The notes under the pieces: generated by a model
Seen by the model: only the letters and a program-made list of their open reading frames with translations
The model's database searches: none
What the model was told of the DNA's origin: nothing
Made by a program: the position numbers and the translations under genes
In this document: one piece after another, positions 45,943-59,725 of the stretch
How the letters are laid out: each line of letters starts with the position of its first letter
How positions within the stretch are numbered: the first letter of the stretch is position 1
Assembly (NCBI GenBank): GCA_029204225.1
Contig: CM055106.1
Span: 43,313,003-43,377,002, forward strand
DNA: 64,000 bases
Reading direction: 5' to 3'
Source of the DNA: Diphasiastrum complanatum
Lineage: Eukaryota; Streptophyta; Lycopodiopsida; Lycopodiales; Lycopodiaceae

Positions 45943-46965
45943 AAGTCATCACCTCCACGATCAATTCCTACTAAGAAGGCTAAGCGAAGATCCAAGACAA
46001 GTCCTTTCAAAATAGAACAAATGTAGTCCAGCATGATATGCCCAAACATTTTAAACGTTATACATTGGATGATGTGGTTATCATGTTACCTAAAGCACAT
46101 CGTGAACTTGAAGAACACATGCCAGAATCTAAAGAAGTTTACGATGGCCCAGCTAGGACGTAGCCAATGAATCTTGTCGAACCAGGAGAATCGAAAAAGA
46201 TTGTACAAGTTGGATCACAACTTACTCCTGAATAGTATCAAGAACTCCGCTTATTACTTATTAAGTATCAAGATTGCTTTGCATGGACTTATCAAGATTT
46301 GAAGGGTATTCCGACATCAGTGATTGAACATACCATACCTTTAGTACCTGAGGCAATTTCTAAGGTTACAAAGTTCTATCGTTGTAATCCTAATGTGGCA
46401 GGCCTGATAAAGAAAGAACTTCAGAGATTGCTTGACGCTGATTTCATTTATGAGATCAAGCACACTAAATGGATTTCACCAATTGTCATTGTTCCTAAGA
46501 AAACTGGAAAATTGCGGATTTGTGCGAATCTCAAAGCGTTGAACAAAGTGACGTAGAAGGATCACTTTCTGTTACCTTTTACTGAAAGCATTTTGGATCG
46601 CCTTGCTAGAGCGAAAGCTTATAGTTTCCTGGATGAATTTAGTGGTTACAACCAGGTTAAGATTGCACCTATCGATTGCCACAAAACCGCCTTTGCAACA
46701 AACTGGGACTCCTATGCTTACAAAATAATGCCATTTGGACTTTGTAATGCACCAAGTTCATTCCAAAGAGTAATGCAATTTGCTTTTAAAGATTATCTGC
46801 AAAAATTACTTGAACTTTACTTGGACGACTTGGGAGTTCATAGTACAGATACAAACCACCTTGATCGATGGGAAAAAGTATTTGAAAGATGTCGCAAATA
46901 TCATATTACTCTAAATCTGGAAAAATGTTAGATATGGGTTTCCCACAGAGTTGTGCTTGGACATG
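45943..46965 (+). pseudogene. Gypsy G2 reverse transcriptase, 3' truncated
   Basis: Frames at 46,299-46,556 and 46,593-46,931 carry VAGLIKKELQRLLDADFIYE, WISPIVIVPKKTGKLRICAN, SFLDEFSGYNQVKIAP, YKIMPFGLCNAPSSFQRVM and the YLDD box (ELYLDDLGVHS). A TAG splits them and the RT ends at 46,965, so RNase H and integrase are gone. The RT is distinct from that of element A and has the non-chromovirus style (NLKALNKVT); the PBS at 60,990 agrees with Tat/Athila-type. Confidence 0.8.
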
Positions 46966-47029
46966 TGATTTGGGGAGATGCTGGTTCAGTTGAAATGCCA
47001 ATCAAAGGTGTCGTTTGAAAGTTCTGTGG

Positions 47030-47690
47030 TCTGGCATGGAGTTGGTCAGTTGAGATGGTGAGGAATCTCGTCGGTCAAGATTGGACCCAGATTCGTCAGT
47101 CGAGATCTGACGCGAACTCGTCAGTTGAGATCTGATCGAAAATCCGTCGGTCGAGATCTGACGCAAACCCGTCGGTCGAGATTTGATTGAAAACCCATCG
47201 GTCGAAGTCTTACGCGAACCTGTCGGTCGAAATTTGAAAAAACTCGTCGGTTGAGATTTGAAAAAAAAATTTCGGTTGAGATTTGAAAAAAATCGTCGAT
47301 TGAGATTTGAAAAAAATCGTCGATTGTGATTTGAAAAAAAATCGTCAGTTGAGATTTGAAAAAAAAAATCGGCGATTTAGATTTTAAAAAAAATCGTCGG
47401 TTGAGATTTGAAAAAAATCGTCGGTTGAGATTTGAAAAAAAATCGTCGGTTGAGATTTGAAGGGAAGCGTCGGCTAAGATGTGAGTGGAGGGTGTCGGCT
47501 GAGACGTGAGCAGAGGGCATCGGCTGAGATGTGAGCGGAGGGCGTCGACTGAGATGTGAAGAGAAGTGTCGGTTGAGTTTTGAAGGAAAGCATCGGCTGA
47601 GATATGAAGGAAATGGAGCGTCGATTGAGATATGAAGAAAGCGTGGGCTGAGATATGAAGAAAGCATCGGCTGAGATATGAAGGGAAACC
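47030..47690. repeat. Minisatellite, about 22-27-bp units (G3 leader, copy 1)
   Basis: Tandem GTCGGTTGAGATTTGAAAAA-type units with drift into GCGTCGGCTGAGATATGAAG at the right end. Open on the - strand as Ser/Phe/Leu-rich peptide repeats of the HISADAF type. Short version at 62,357-62,590. Confidence 0.9.
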
Positions 47691-47696
47691 AGGCAA

Positions 47697-47905
47697 AAGG
47701 GACTGATATGGATGTAGTAAATGTCCTACCTGTCAGAGGACAATCCAGGGGAGTCACTCTTGAACTAATGCACATGCATAAACAACCCACATCTCTAGCC
47801 TATTTAGTTTACTTGAATGTTGGCTCCTACATTAATCCACAAGAAAACATGAAATCTAAACCACAACTAGGAAAACTAGCTGTGCTAAATAGATTGCAAC
47901 TCACA
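47697..47905 (-). repeat. G3 LTR remnant
   Basis: Matches two segments of the G3 LTR, about 63,035-63,130 and 63,400-63,480. The primer site and LTR 3' end are deleted here. The sequence then passes into the block at 47,906. Confidence 0.65.
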
Positions 47906-48639
47906 ACCAAGGGATAACATAGACTAGTACGCAAGTATAGGGGCAAATCCATGCCATACCGATACTTGTACCTATTGTATAGAGCACAGGTGATGTACAG
48001 TTTTCGTAGTCCTTGAGCATATCCATGCTTTCCAAGAGAACGCCAGCTATCTGTTTGTTTTATACGTTCTAAAGTCTAATCGTGTCTTAATTTAAAAATA
48101 AAACAATACATGTGTGCATTTATACTTCGCCAAGCATTTTATCCTAACATTTGCAATAGGATTAGGGCAAATCCATGTCGTTCCAATCCTACAAATGTGA
48201 TGGTCCCTTGCACAATTCCATGTGCTTTTAAGAGCGATTAGGTTATTAACACTTGTTACATTGGCTATTACCTATTATTATATTTCAATGGGACGTAGGT
48301 GAAAAACAATCACATGTGTTATCTTATTCTATGAGGTGTGAGAAAAAAACTGGAATTAGTTCAATCTTTTGCTATTTCTGAATGTAGGCAAGGTAGGCCC
48401 AGTGCCTTACATAATAGCATCCCATTCATTACCTTGCCAAGTCCAGTTTTGTAGCTACAACCACATTAATGTTTGTGATACAACAACCAAACTATGTTTA
48501 AAGCACTAACATTAATAGTTATCATGCTTTGAGCCTTTTTACATTATTTAATTTACGTGGCCCAAGTCTAGTTTATTTAAAATACAATATTTTATAAGTG
48601 CTCAAATCTTGACCATCCAAAATGTTTTGATTAGCTTTA
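47906..48639. repeat. Inverted duplicate of 29,756-30,480
   Basis: Non-coding; see the entry at 29,756. The orientation is the reverse of the first copy. Confidence 0.75.
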
Positions 48640-49370
48640 CAAAATATGATTTGCTACATCATCAAAATCATCCTCAATGTCAATCAAATCATCTTCTCTT
48701 ACTTCGATTAGATCCTCTCTTTTTTTTATTAACATCTATGTACAAAATCTAGGGCTTGTACTTTCCTGGCTTCCTCTATCTTTTCATCTTCAGATTCCTC
48801 CTAAACAACATCAACCTGAACAGAAAATTATCACGAGTGAAGGTGCTGGTGACATCATCTTTATCTCTTGCTTCGTCATCATATGAGCTGGATTAACATC
48901 CTATCGTTGATTACAAAATTAGAGGAGTTTTGAGCTCCAAAAGACCCTGTAAGAATTCGTGCAAGATGTAGTTTATATTATTAAAATACTATAACACTAA
49001 TACTTTTGACTTGCCATAACTTTTTAATCATAGAACAAAAGTATGCCATCTAACATATCATTGGAAAGCCCTTGTTGAGCGCTTTCCAATGCACCAAACT
49101 CCTCTAAATTTGGACTTACCACTAAAAGGTTATGCCATTTTTAGTGTGGATTCAAAATGTGGACTCAAAAAGTTACGTTACGTAGATTTCAAATTTGAGT
49201 GTTTTGATTGGTCCATGTGTAAGAAAAAATTGAGAAAAAATATAAAAAGAATCTTGACAAAGGGTCTTTTTTGGATTTAGAACTCCTTTAATGCATCTTG
49301 CATTTCTTCAAGAAACGAGTCGATTTCATTATCAATTTCTTCCAAGGCATTGTCAGTAGTTGTTTTATTG
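48640..49370 (-). pseudogene. Acidic protein C-terminal remnant (copy 3), split by a MITE
   Basis: Reverse complement reads NALEEIDNEIDSFLEEMQD (right of the MITE) and then the acidic DDLIDIEDDF segment (left). The best-preserved copy of this unknown segment. The MITE at 48,922-49,287 is inserted between the two parts. Confidence 0.45.
48922..49287. mobile_element. Tourist-like MITE with TTA target duplication
   Basis: 366 bp absent from the homologous copies at 29.5 and 39.1 kb. Imperfect terminal inverted repeats: GAGGAGTTTTGAGCTCCAAA at the left and, on the other strand, AAGGAGTTCTAAATCCAAAA at the right, both leading into AGACCCT. TTA flanks at 48,919-48,921 and 49,288-49,290. An internal palindrome ATTGGAAAG...CTTTCCAAT at about 49,061-49,090. 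TTA duplications are the mark of PIF/Harbinger mobilisation. Confidence 0.75.
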
Positions 49371-49379
49371 TCTTTTCTA

Positions 49380-49640
49380 CATAATGGCCAAACGCAAATA
49401 ATTGCTTTCGCATTTTTCTAACCTTATTTTCTGGATTTTCTACTAAGTGAATTTGCATGTGGCATCTAATGAGGATAGATTACCACATGCAAATGATTGC
49501 TTTTGCATTTTTTTAACCTTGTTTTTCTAGATTTTTTTGCTAAGTGAATCTGCATGTGGCAGCTAATGAGGACATATTACCGCGCACATTCAATATTTTC
49601 TAGAATGTGCATGTCGCATGTGGCACCCATACATTGGATC
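49380..49640. repeat. Tandem repeat, about 105-bp unit (copy 3)
   Basis: Two to three units with TTTTTCTAGATTTTTTTGCT and TGCATGTGGCAGCTAATGAG, as at 39,261. Confidence 0.75.
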
Positions 49641-50432
49641 TCTACATGCAGATTTAGTAAGAATTTCCATGTTTTGTGTCATTTGTTTTACTAGATGTCC
49701 ACATAAGAGTTGTGGTGGGAAGGCTCACAAAAATCTGCTTCAAATTTTATATGAGATTTCTGCTCATGGAGTTGCCTCCATAATAAAAGGAAAACTAAAC
49801 ACTTGGCATTATGACTAGTGAAATATATATATTTAAGATTTTAAACCCTAATCTTTGGAGGACATGGACCTCATGTAGCTCAACATAACATCTTAAGAGA
49901 CCATATAAAATTTTGAAATTGTGAAGTCTTCATGAATTTTGATTTTTTTAATTAATGATAGCTACATTCTCAACAAATCAAGAAAATTTAATCAATGTGT
50001 TATTGTTGTTGTTGTTGTCAATGTGTCACTTTATTGAATGGGCTAACTATTATACTCAAAGAAAATGTTTAGTAGTCATAGGATTTTAGAAGACAACATC
50101 TGAGTTGAAAGGTTTAGTTGACATTATGGTTCAAAACTCAACATACTCTCAAAGATGTAGTATATCAAAGGAAAACTGAGGGAGGTGTCCTAAACACAAC
50201 AAACCTCAAAAGTTCAAGCCACAAAAGTTCAAATTCTTCCTCAAGTAGGCCAACCATGAAATCAGATTGTTAGTTTTTATCAATAGTCTCATGTCCCTTT
50301 ATGGATTCAATGTGACGGGACAAAAAATCTTCACTTTAACACAACCTTCTTGATGAAGGTTGCATATATTGAACAATCTTATGTGCAAAGGCTTGTTCAA
50401 ATAATAATAATATTATATTTCAAATTTGAATT
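49641..50432. repeat. Non-coding duplicated block (copy 3)
   Basis: Matches 39,641-40,349 directly and 23,712-24,620 in reverse. No gene. Confidence 0.7.
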
Positions 50433-50708
50433 TCACATTGGATAAGGGGCCCTTCTCAGCCATTTAGTCAAGATATCAGCCCACATACTGTCAGTCAGAC
50501 CGTAACTTAATTCGACAACCTTGTTTAGAACCTTCTCTCTAATAAAATGAAATTGAACTTTGATGTGCTTAGTTCTCGAGTGAGTTTGTGGGTTCAAAGA
50601 TAGAGCAATACAGCTCTGATTGTCACAATAGAGTATAGTTGGGCTGTATTGAGGGATGACTAGATCCTGAAGCAATCTTCTGACCCAAATGATTTCCATG
50701 ACTAAAGA
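50433..50708 (-). pseudogene. Copia element Y3 RNase H, 3' part
   Basis: Antisense frame with EIIWVRRLLQDL, YCDNQSCIALSLNP and RTKHIKVQFHFIREKV. Counterpart of 23,436-23,711. Stops at the solo LTR target duplication GATAG. Confidence 0.85.
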
Positions 50709-50713
50709 GATAG

Positions 50714-51764
<1,051 letters not shown>

Positions 51765-51769
51765 ATTAG

Positions 51770-53035
51770 CTGCGACATATTTGGACTCTGTGGGAGACAT
51801 AGAGTACACTAGTTAGACACCTTTCTTGGCTTAGTGTAATACTCTTGTTTACTCTTTCTTTGGTTATCTCGATTTCGAGAAGGTAATGTATAGGGCCTGA
51901 ATCGGTCATTTTGAATTCCTTCCACAATAGCGACTTTGTCTCATGAAGTAATTGATTCGAATTGTTTATGATCAAAGAGTTATCAAAATATAGAGCTATT
52001 ATGACGTAGCTTGAGCCTCTATGTTTGAGATAAACATTAGAGTCAGCAAAGTTAGGAATGAAGTCGTGCTACAACAAGAATTGATTGATTCTATTGAACT
52101 AGGCCCTTGGAGCTTGCTTTAGCCTATAGAGAGCTTTCTGCAACTTACACACTTTTTGTTCTTGGCCTTGAAGGATGTAACCTTTGGGTTGCTAGATGTA
52201 AATATTTTCTTATATGTGTCCATTCAGAAAAGCAATCTGAACATCCATCTGGGGAACCTCTAGATTTCGGCAGTTGTGATAGCAAGTAAAGACTGAATTG
52301 ACTAAAGTCTTACAACTGGACTGAAAGTCTCTGTGTAGTGAATTGCATAGGTTTGTTCGTATCCTTTCATGACTAGTCGAACTTTCCATTTGGCTGTCAA
52401 ATCATGTGGATTGAGCTTCAACTTAAAGATCCACTTAGCTTCGATAATCTTTGCATTAGGAGGAGCTTCAATAAGATGCTAGGTCTTGTTCTTCATTAGT
52501 AAATTATACATGCATGGTAGTGCGCCAGTTGTCTGCATTCAAATTCGACAATGCTTCTGCTGCTAAGGTAGGTCCGTCATAACTGATGAATGCCTAAGGG
52601 ATGTAATGATCAGGCTCTTGTCGATGTTGGGCAGATCTTTGAACAAAAGTCAATTGCTGAGATGATGATTCTCCGTGTTGTGCGACATGGGAATCTTCGA
52701 TTGTCAGAACAGTTGTAGGTCGAGGTCTGTCGATGGTGATGGGAGTCATTTCAAGTAATTCTTGCATTGCCTGCTTCTACTTGAAGTCGTAGAATTTTCT
52801 TCAAAGAAGACAACATCTAGACTGTTAACTGAGATGCAGCTTGACTCGACATCAACAAGCTTTGTGTGATGTTGAGTATCCAATGAAGATACTCCTACAG
52901 CTGACAGGGTCAAGCTTCTGTCTCATATTAGAAGGTTTTTGCACATAACAAAGATAGCCAAACACTCGAAGGTGCTTCAGACTTGGTTTGTAGCCATGGA
53001 AGATTTCAAAAGAAGTGTAGAATACCTCAACAGAC
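51770..53035 (-). pseudogene. Copia element Y3 RT region, deleted and decayed
   Basis: Antisense remnants: WKEFKMTDSGPIHYLLEIEI (thumb), a YFDNS-like catalytic box near 51,985, and SLKHLRVFGYLCYVQ (52,950-53,010). Between thumb and LTR most of the RNase H N-terminus is deleted. Multiple stops. Confidence 0.75.
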
Positions 53036-53435
53036 AATTCGCGAAACTTGAACAATTTGCGAAACATGAACTCGAACATTCCGGAAATTGAGAATCTTGA
53101 ACACGAACTTGAACAATTCATGAAATTAAGAAGCTTGAACACAAACTCGAACAAATAATTGTCGTGAAACTGTCACAAACAATTTCTTGTTCAAACTTGA
53201 AGCTCGAAGCTCGAAATTATCACGAACTTGTCTCAAAAGAAGACTGTCGCGAAGCAGAAACTGTCAAAGATACTATCGCGAACAAAATATTGTCGCAAAT
53301 CTTTCAAGAACAACAAATCTATGATGAATAGAGAATCATTCAAGAATCTTTTGAGAATCTGTCAAGAATCTGTTGCGAATCTTTCGAGAACCTTTTGACT
53401 CTGACAAACTAGAACGTTGTTGAATATCAATCGTC
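53036..53435 (+). repeat. L2 LTR fragment, rearranged
   Basis: About 400 bp matching parts of 42,770-43,110, with loss of the L2 start. It ends at CGTCAAAACGAATGG, where it is fused to element Z RNase H. Confidence 0.65.
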
Positions 53436-53785
53436 AAAACGAATGGAACAGTTCTAAGCAAACCTCAATCGCACTTTCTTCTACTGAAGCAAAATATATT
53501 GCTACTTCTCAATCTATTAAGGAAGTGTTTTGGTTGAGAAATTTGTTGTCAGACATAAATCTGTATCAATACAGCCCTACAATTTTATTTTGTGATAACC
53601 AATGTGGTATTGCCTTATCGGCCAACCCTAGATTTCATTCTAGGAGTAAGCACATTCAGATAAGATATCACTACATTAGGGGCAAGGTTCTCGACAGAGA
53701 GGTAAGCTTAATGTACTGCAGAATGCAGGACATGGTTGCAGACATTTTCACGAAAGCACTCAGCGTTAATGCACACAGCAGATCC
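53436..53785 (+). pseudogene. Element Z RNase H, second copy, fused to L2
   Basis: Open frame with SKQTSIALSSTEAKYIATSQ, FWLRNLLSDINLYQ and FCDNQCGIALSANP, ending ADIFTKALSVNAHSRS. Better preserved than 35,377-35,692, whose end is frameshifted. Its upstream RT is missing, replaced by L2 sequence. Confidence 0.85.
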
Positions 53786-54665
53786 TAAATCCATTTTAAT
53801 CTGCCTCCATTCATGCTGCATATTTACTAATGTTGTCACGCAGTCTGCATATTTACATGCAAATTCGCACAGACGAAGAAAAGTCAAACGAAACCCTAAA
53901 CCCTGAACGCTAAACCAAGAAGAAGACAACATAGACGAAGTAGATGCCTTGTGCATTGATTCTTCATTTTGTCAGAATTAAGGTTTTATTCCTTTTTATA
54001 GATTGAAATAAGCTTCGTAAGGCATGATGTTTCGTCCGCTATTGTATTGTGCTCTACTGCATTATTGACTTGTATACTTGATATACTTAATCTGATACAG
54101 TTCATTAACTGCGTTTAGATCTATGTCAACATTGCTATGCTTGTTCTTCATTTTTGCTAACTTGCGTAGTTTTGTGTGGTGGGATGGTGGCAGGTACCAG
54201 TTGAATGTCTTGAAATAGGTTTTGCTTTATGGTGCTTTATGAGTACTGTATACTTTTCAGCTATGTTTTTCTTGTTGGTTTAGGAATAAAGAATTTAAAA
54301 GGTTTGATCTTGACTTGTCAACCAGAGCTATGTTCATTTAATCTCTCTCTCTCAACTCACATTATTGTTATTTTTCATCTCAAATCTAAGAAAACCTAAA
54401 AAAATCCTAAAAGATGAAAAATCAATGCCTCTCACTCTTGTGCACTCGTGATGCGCTCATCTTCTCCTCTCTCTTCACATTTTATACATTTGCTCTTTCT
54501 AAAAACTTCTCTTTCCGTAGCCACATGTTCTCTCTCTAGAAAGTTCTAAATGCACATGTCATTTTCAAACCATTTAAACTGCACTTCAAATGCTCTTCAA
54601 ATACTTTTTAGGGAAAACATGGACTAATAAGAATAGATAAAGAATTTTTTGTCTATCATTGCCCA

Positions 54666-54741
<76 letters not shown>

Positions 54742-56152
54742 GGGAGAAGGAGAATACATGACGAACACTAACGAGAAACGAACTCGAAAAAGAAACGAAC
54801 GACAAACGAACTCGAATAGAGAATGTTCGTGCACAACAGAATGAGTTAAATGTCTCTCTCCGTAAGCATGACTACGCCTATCAGAATGAACAGAACTTTA
54901 GTGATGGAAATCACTGTCATTCCAGATTACATAGCCAAACATTAATGGATGAAGCGCTAGATGAATAATTTGTCACAAATTGCAAGACAAATTATATGTC
55001 GCGAATGATTCTCGAAGAGGTAGACTGTGCTTGATTGATAATGACAAGTGTCAACGTTGAATGTCAGTTGTTATCCATGTACAAAATAAGTTTACCAACT
55101 TGACAGCTTGTAGTATTAATGAGATTATATAGTCCAGTCTTCCCTACGTAATGTGACTTATAGCAATAGGCCAAACCATACCCTCACCATAGAACCATTC
55201 ATGAGAGAGAAAGAGAGAGAGAGAGAGGTTTCCTTAACATATTGATAAGCACTCAATGTTTTAAAATATACAACTATATAATTAAATGTTATTTCGTGAG
55301 GGAATTGGTCATACCTTCATGCTTTAAAATACTCGGTACAAAATTACCAATGGATGAAATAACAAGAATGTTATGGTATCATACCAAAAAGCCTTACCAT
55401 AACAGTGAAATTGTTGGATTGACAATGAAAATTTATCTTTCTTTGCTTTTAGGTTCAAACAAATGCATTTAATATCATTTTTGCTAAAGAGTTAAGTATG
55501 GGTAATTTAAGTTATCATGATGATTCATTAGTTGTTTTTAATGTTTTAAGTTGCAAGAGCTTATAGTATTACAATCATTACCACATAAGTACTGGTTAAA
55601 GTTTTTACAATCATAGAACTAAGATTGCATATTGGAAAAAAAGACTAACAATTGTGTACAAAATGATTTTCCTAACAAATAGGTGACCTACATTTGATGA
55701 ATGTTTCCTACAATGGGTTTAATATTTTGATCATAAAATATGTCTATCATTTGGAATTCTAAAGTTGACAAGAATTCAAGAATATTCACGAATAGTATCT
55801 AGATATTTTAGTATACTCAATATTCACAAGTATTTACGATCAATATTCACAAGTATTTATGATCAATATATATTCACAAGTATTTATGATCAGTATTCAC
55901 AATAATCACAATTAATATTTAATATCTTCACTTTTTAGTATTCATAATCTTAAATAATTGTCGCCCATGATCAATAATGTAGCCCTCAGGACACATCTTC
56001 AACAAGTCGATTAACTCTTCATCCAATATATGAAAGAGATTTCGTATACATCCTACAAAAGACACTTTCAGAACAATACAAATACATTGTCAACAAATTT
56101 ACCAAAACAATTGAAGATTTTGAACTACGAGACCAAGTAGAGACAATTGAGT
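53786..56152. repeat. Non-coding block, second copy of 35,790-38,575
   Basis: Direct duplicate with scattered substitutions and small indels. Includes (CT)n at 54,669-54,736 and the TATTCACAAG minisatellite at about 55,800-55,910. No gene. Confidence 0.8.
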
Positions 56153-56417
56153 ATGAATCGGAGTTCCTGCGCGAACCCCATTGTGTCTTACTATTTGATT
56201 CCATAGAATCAGAGATATCTGAGAGAGTGAAAGTCATTCAAAAAATAGAGATACTTATTTAATTTGTAACTAGCTAAGTAAGATCACTACACATAGTGCA
56301 CCACTATTGTGAACCATTTTTGGACACAAGATCGTGATCTGATTGTTGTATTTACAACAACTTAATTCAGATTCTCTATTTTCTTATGTGTATTCTATTT
56401 GCTTTCTGATAATTTTG
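56153..56417 (+). repeat. L1 LTR fragment
   Basis: Internal L1 segment matching 40,549-40,817, bounded by deletions on both sides: the left drops 38,575-40,548 and the right 40,820-41,545 of the sister copy. Confidence 0.75.
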
Positions 56418-57631
56418 TTGGCTTATTGTGATACTTTTGTTTACTCTTTCTTTGGTTATCTCGATTCCAAGAAGGTAATGTATACGGCCTGAATCGGTCA
56501 TTTTGAATTCCTTCCACAATAGCAACTTTGTCTCATGAAGTAACCGATTCAAATTGTTGATGATCAAAGAGTCATCAAAATATAGAGCTATTATGACATA
56601 GCTTGGGCCTTTGTGTTTGAGATAAACATTAGAGTCAACAGATTTAGGAATGAAGTTGTGCTGCAACAAGGATCGATTGATTCTATTGAACCAGGCCCTT
56701 GGACTTGCTAGCCCATAGAGAGCTTTCTGCAACTTACACACTTTGTGTTCTTGGCTTGAAGGATGTATCCTTTGAGTTGCTAGATGTAAATATCTTCTTA
56801 TATGTATCCATTCAGAAAAGCTATCTGAACATCCATTTGGTGAACTTCTAGATCTTCGGCAGCTGCGATAGCAAGTAAAGACCGAATTGACTGAAGTCTT
56901 ACAACTGGACTGAAAGGCCCTGTGTAGTCAATTCCATAGGTTTGTTCATATCCTTTCATGAGTAGTCGAGCTTTCCATTTGGCTGTCAAACCATGTGGAT
57001 TGAGCTTCAACTTGAAGATCCACTTAGTGTAGATAATCTTTGCATTAGGAGGAGCTTCTACAAGACACCAGGTCTTGCTCTTCATCAGTAAATTATACAT
57101 GCATGATAGTGTGTCAGTTGTCTGCATTCGAATTCAACAATGCTTCTGCTACTAAGGTAGGTCTGTCATAACTGATGAATGCCTAAGGGATGTAATGATC
57201 AGTCTCTTGTCGACATTGGGCAGATCTTCGAACAAAAGTCAGTTGCTGAGATGATGATTCTCCTTGTTGTGTGACATGGGTATCTTCGATTGTCAGAACA
57301 GTCGTAGGTCGAGGCCTTTCAATGGTGATGGGAGTTGTTGGAACTAATTCTTGCATTGGTTGCTTCTACTTGAAGTCATAGAATTTGTCTCCAAGGAACA
57401 CAACATCTAGACTGCTAACCGAGATGCAGCTTGACTCAACATCATAGATTCGACAAGCTTTGTGTGATGTTGAGTATCCAATGAAGATACTCCTGCAGCT
57501 GATAGGGTCAAGCCTCTTTCTCAGATTAGAAGGAATCTGCACATAACCAAGATAGCCAAACACTCGAAGGTGCTTGAGACTTGGTTTCTAGCCATGGAAG
57601 ATTTCGAAGGAAGTGTAGAACACCTCAACAG
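56418..57631 (-). pseudogene. Copia element Y4 RT
   Basis: Antisense: TWCLVEAPPNAKIIYTKWIF, GYEQTYGIDYTGPFSPVVRL, LQKALYGL...ASPRAWFNRI, a preserved ALYFDDSL box (about 56,575) and thumb WKEFKMTDSGRIHYLLGIEI. Ends in the thumb; RNase H is deleted. Best preserved Y reverse transcriptase, though still split by frameshifts. Confidence 0.8.
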
Positions 57632-57636
57632 ACAGG

Positions 57637-58469
57637 TGTCGGTTCTACCAACAAAGTGCACAACAGTACTCAAATTGACAAAGGTTAAAGAAACTCGAAA
57701 CTCGAACAATTCGATTTCCGAAATTGAGAAGCTTGAACATGAAATCGAACAAATAGTTGTTGTGAAACTATCTCGAACAATTTCTTGTTCAAACTTTAAG
57801 CTCAAAGCTCGAAATTATTGTGAACTCAAACTATTCACGAATTTGTCTCAAAAGATCAAGAAGTCTATTGTGAAGCAGAAACTGTCAAAGATACTTTCGC
57901 AAACAAAATATTGTCACGAATCTTTTGAGAACAGCAAATATGTCATGAATAGAGGATCTTTCAAGAATCTTTCGCGAATCTTTTGAAAATCTTTTGACTC
58001 TAAGAAACCAAAACGTTGTTGAATATCAACCTGCAAAATGAATGGATTTTGTTATAGAAGAGAAAAGGCCAAAGGACATATCCTGTAACAATATAAATAC
58101 ATGTGCACTTATAGTAATAAGGTAGACTCTCAGACTCAAGCTCAGACTAAGATTCAGACTAACTTATTTACTTATGCACTTGCGCACTTATGTACTCTTT
58201 TTAAGAGAGATACCACAAGGCAGCAAGAAATGTATATCAATTCAGATTCAAAATTATAAAAAAACATTTTATGATCAAAGTTTCAGTCATTTATCTGATT
58301 ATCTAGTTGTTTATTACATAGTCTATCAGATTCACACATAATTCAATCATAATAGAACTGTTCTATTAGTACATAGATCAGATTCCCGCATGATTAAAAC
58401 CATGATATTGGTGTGATTTGTTCAACTTCTAATCGCGTTCTCTGAGGAAGAATTCGCAAAACTTTTTCT
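57637..58469 (+). repeat. Solo L2 LTR in Y4 integrase
   Basis: 833 bp between ACAGG at 57,632-57,636 and ACAGG at 58,470-58,474, the probable target duplication. Ends are TGTCGG...TTTTTCT, so the canonical CA end has been lost or lies inside the flank. Same site as in Y2. Confidence 0.75.
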
Positions 58470-58930
58470 ACAGGAAGTTTTTGGGTCGACTACTTTTGTG
58501 CTTGAATAGTTCTGCAGATAGCAGCTGTTGAAATTATTTCAGCCCAAAAAATTTTGGGGAGCTAAGCATTTGACGTCATTGATCATGCTGCATTAAGTAA
58601 TGTTGGGTTCTTCCTTTTGGCTACTCCATTCTATTGTGGTGTGTAGCTGGTGGTGAACTGATGATGAGTGTCTCATGATGATAAGCAGTCGGACATTTCG
58701 TCTAACAAGAACTCTCCATGATTGTCTGTACATAGGGTCCTGAATCTTTGACCAGTCTGTCTAAACAAACTGCTTGAATTCTTTGAAACAGTTAAATGCC
58801 TCAGACTTGTTCCTAATGAACATAATACTGGTGAATCTTGAATAGTAATTGATAAAAGTGATAAAATATAGTGTTGAACCCTAAGAGGGAATACTCATAG
58901 GGCCACATAGATGACTATGTTGAAAATAAA
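58470..58930 (-). pseudogene. Copia element Y4 integrase core
   Basis: Antisense counterpart of 43,526-43,966 with FTSIMFIRNKSEAFN-type motif and NHGEFLL. Several stops; same truncation at the L2 junction. Confidence 0.75.
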
Positions 58931-59206
58931 AATCATCTATCTTGACTTTAGGCTCGCTACAAACTTCTTACGATGCAAGTATGTTGTTTCATAAATGTAA
59001 ATGCCAAATTTGGCCTAGATGGAACTCGAGCTATATGGATTTATCATATCTAGTTGGTAGAATACAACTTGCATATAGATTGTAGACTTAGAAATAGCAT
59101 TAATATGCTTGTAGAAACTCGTGGCATATCACATGCATTTATTGTAGGTGATCCATAGTGATATGCAAGGCATGCACAAAGTGAAATGGACACATGCATG
59201 ATGATT
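58931..59206. repeat. Duplicate of 44,031-44,272
   Basis: Short non-coding copy upstream of the LTR at 59,207. No gene. Confidence 0.65.
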
Positions 59207-59712
59207 TGTACAATTCTAGTTAGAAATAGGACACTTGGTAAAAGTAGGTAGAGACACATGCAGGAGATGTGACAAATGTCACTTAGAATCTAGTTTTCAC
59301 TTTAGATGTAATTGAAAGATGGATGGATGTCGTTCTACCTTGAGCTACCTCAAACTCCATAAATATGTGTAGCTATTCTCATAATTTTTTATGAAGAACC
59401 AAAGCTTTTTAGCTATTCCATGCCATTTTGGATCTATACCATATTTTGCTTGAATATCTCTCTCTCTTTCTCTCTCTAACTCGTGTTGAGACTAATGCTC
59501 ATACACTAAATTCTTGTACTTTTACTCTCTTGAAAGTAAAGCTATCATTCTCTGATTCTTATCATGCTAGATTGTGGTTGAGCTATTAGATTATGTACTA
59601 GATCTTGCTATTCAATCTAGAATTAAGTTATTGTGATAATCATAAAGCTCAATAAGATCAATCATACTTGTGGATCATTCCCACACGTGTGAACGTTCTG
59701 GAAATTTTGTCA
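59207..59712 (+). repeat. LTR of an unnamed copia-type element
   Basis: 506 bp from TGTACAATTC to GAAATTTTGTCA, with a primer site directly after it. CACACGTGTGAACG near the end is a perfect short palindrome core. No second LTR in the window. Confidence 0.6.
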
Positions 59713-59725
59713 TGGTATCAAAGCC
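59713..59725 (+). other. Primer-binding site (tRNA-iMet)
   Basis: TGGTATCAAAGCC, one mismatch to the iMet site, directly after the LTR. Confidence 0.75.

Noticed and set aside
47030-47690. Regular short repeats suggesting a CRISPR array
   Set aside because: Units are contiguous without unique spacers and drift gradually; eukaryotic minisatellite.
53890-53918. Short AAACCCT-like run, possible telomere repeat
   Set aside because: Only about two imperfect units; no array, so chance is enough.
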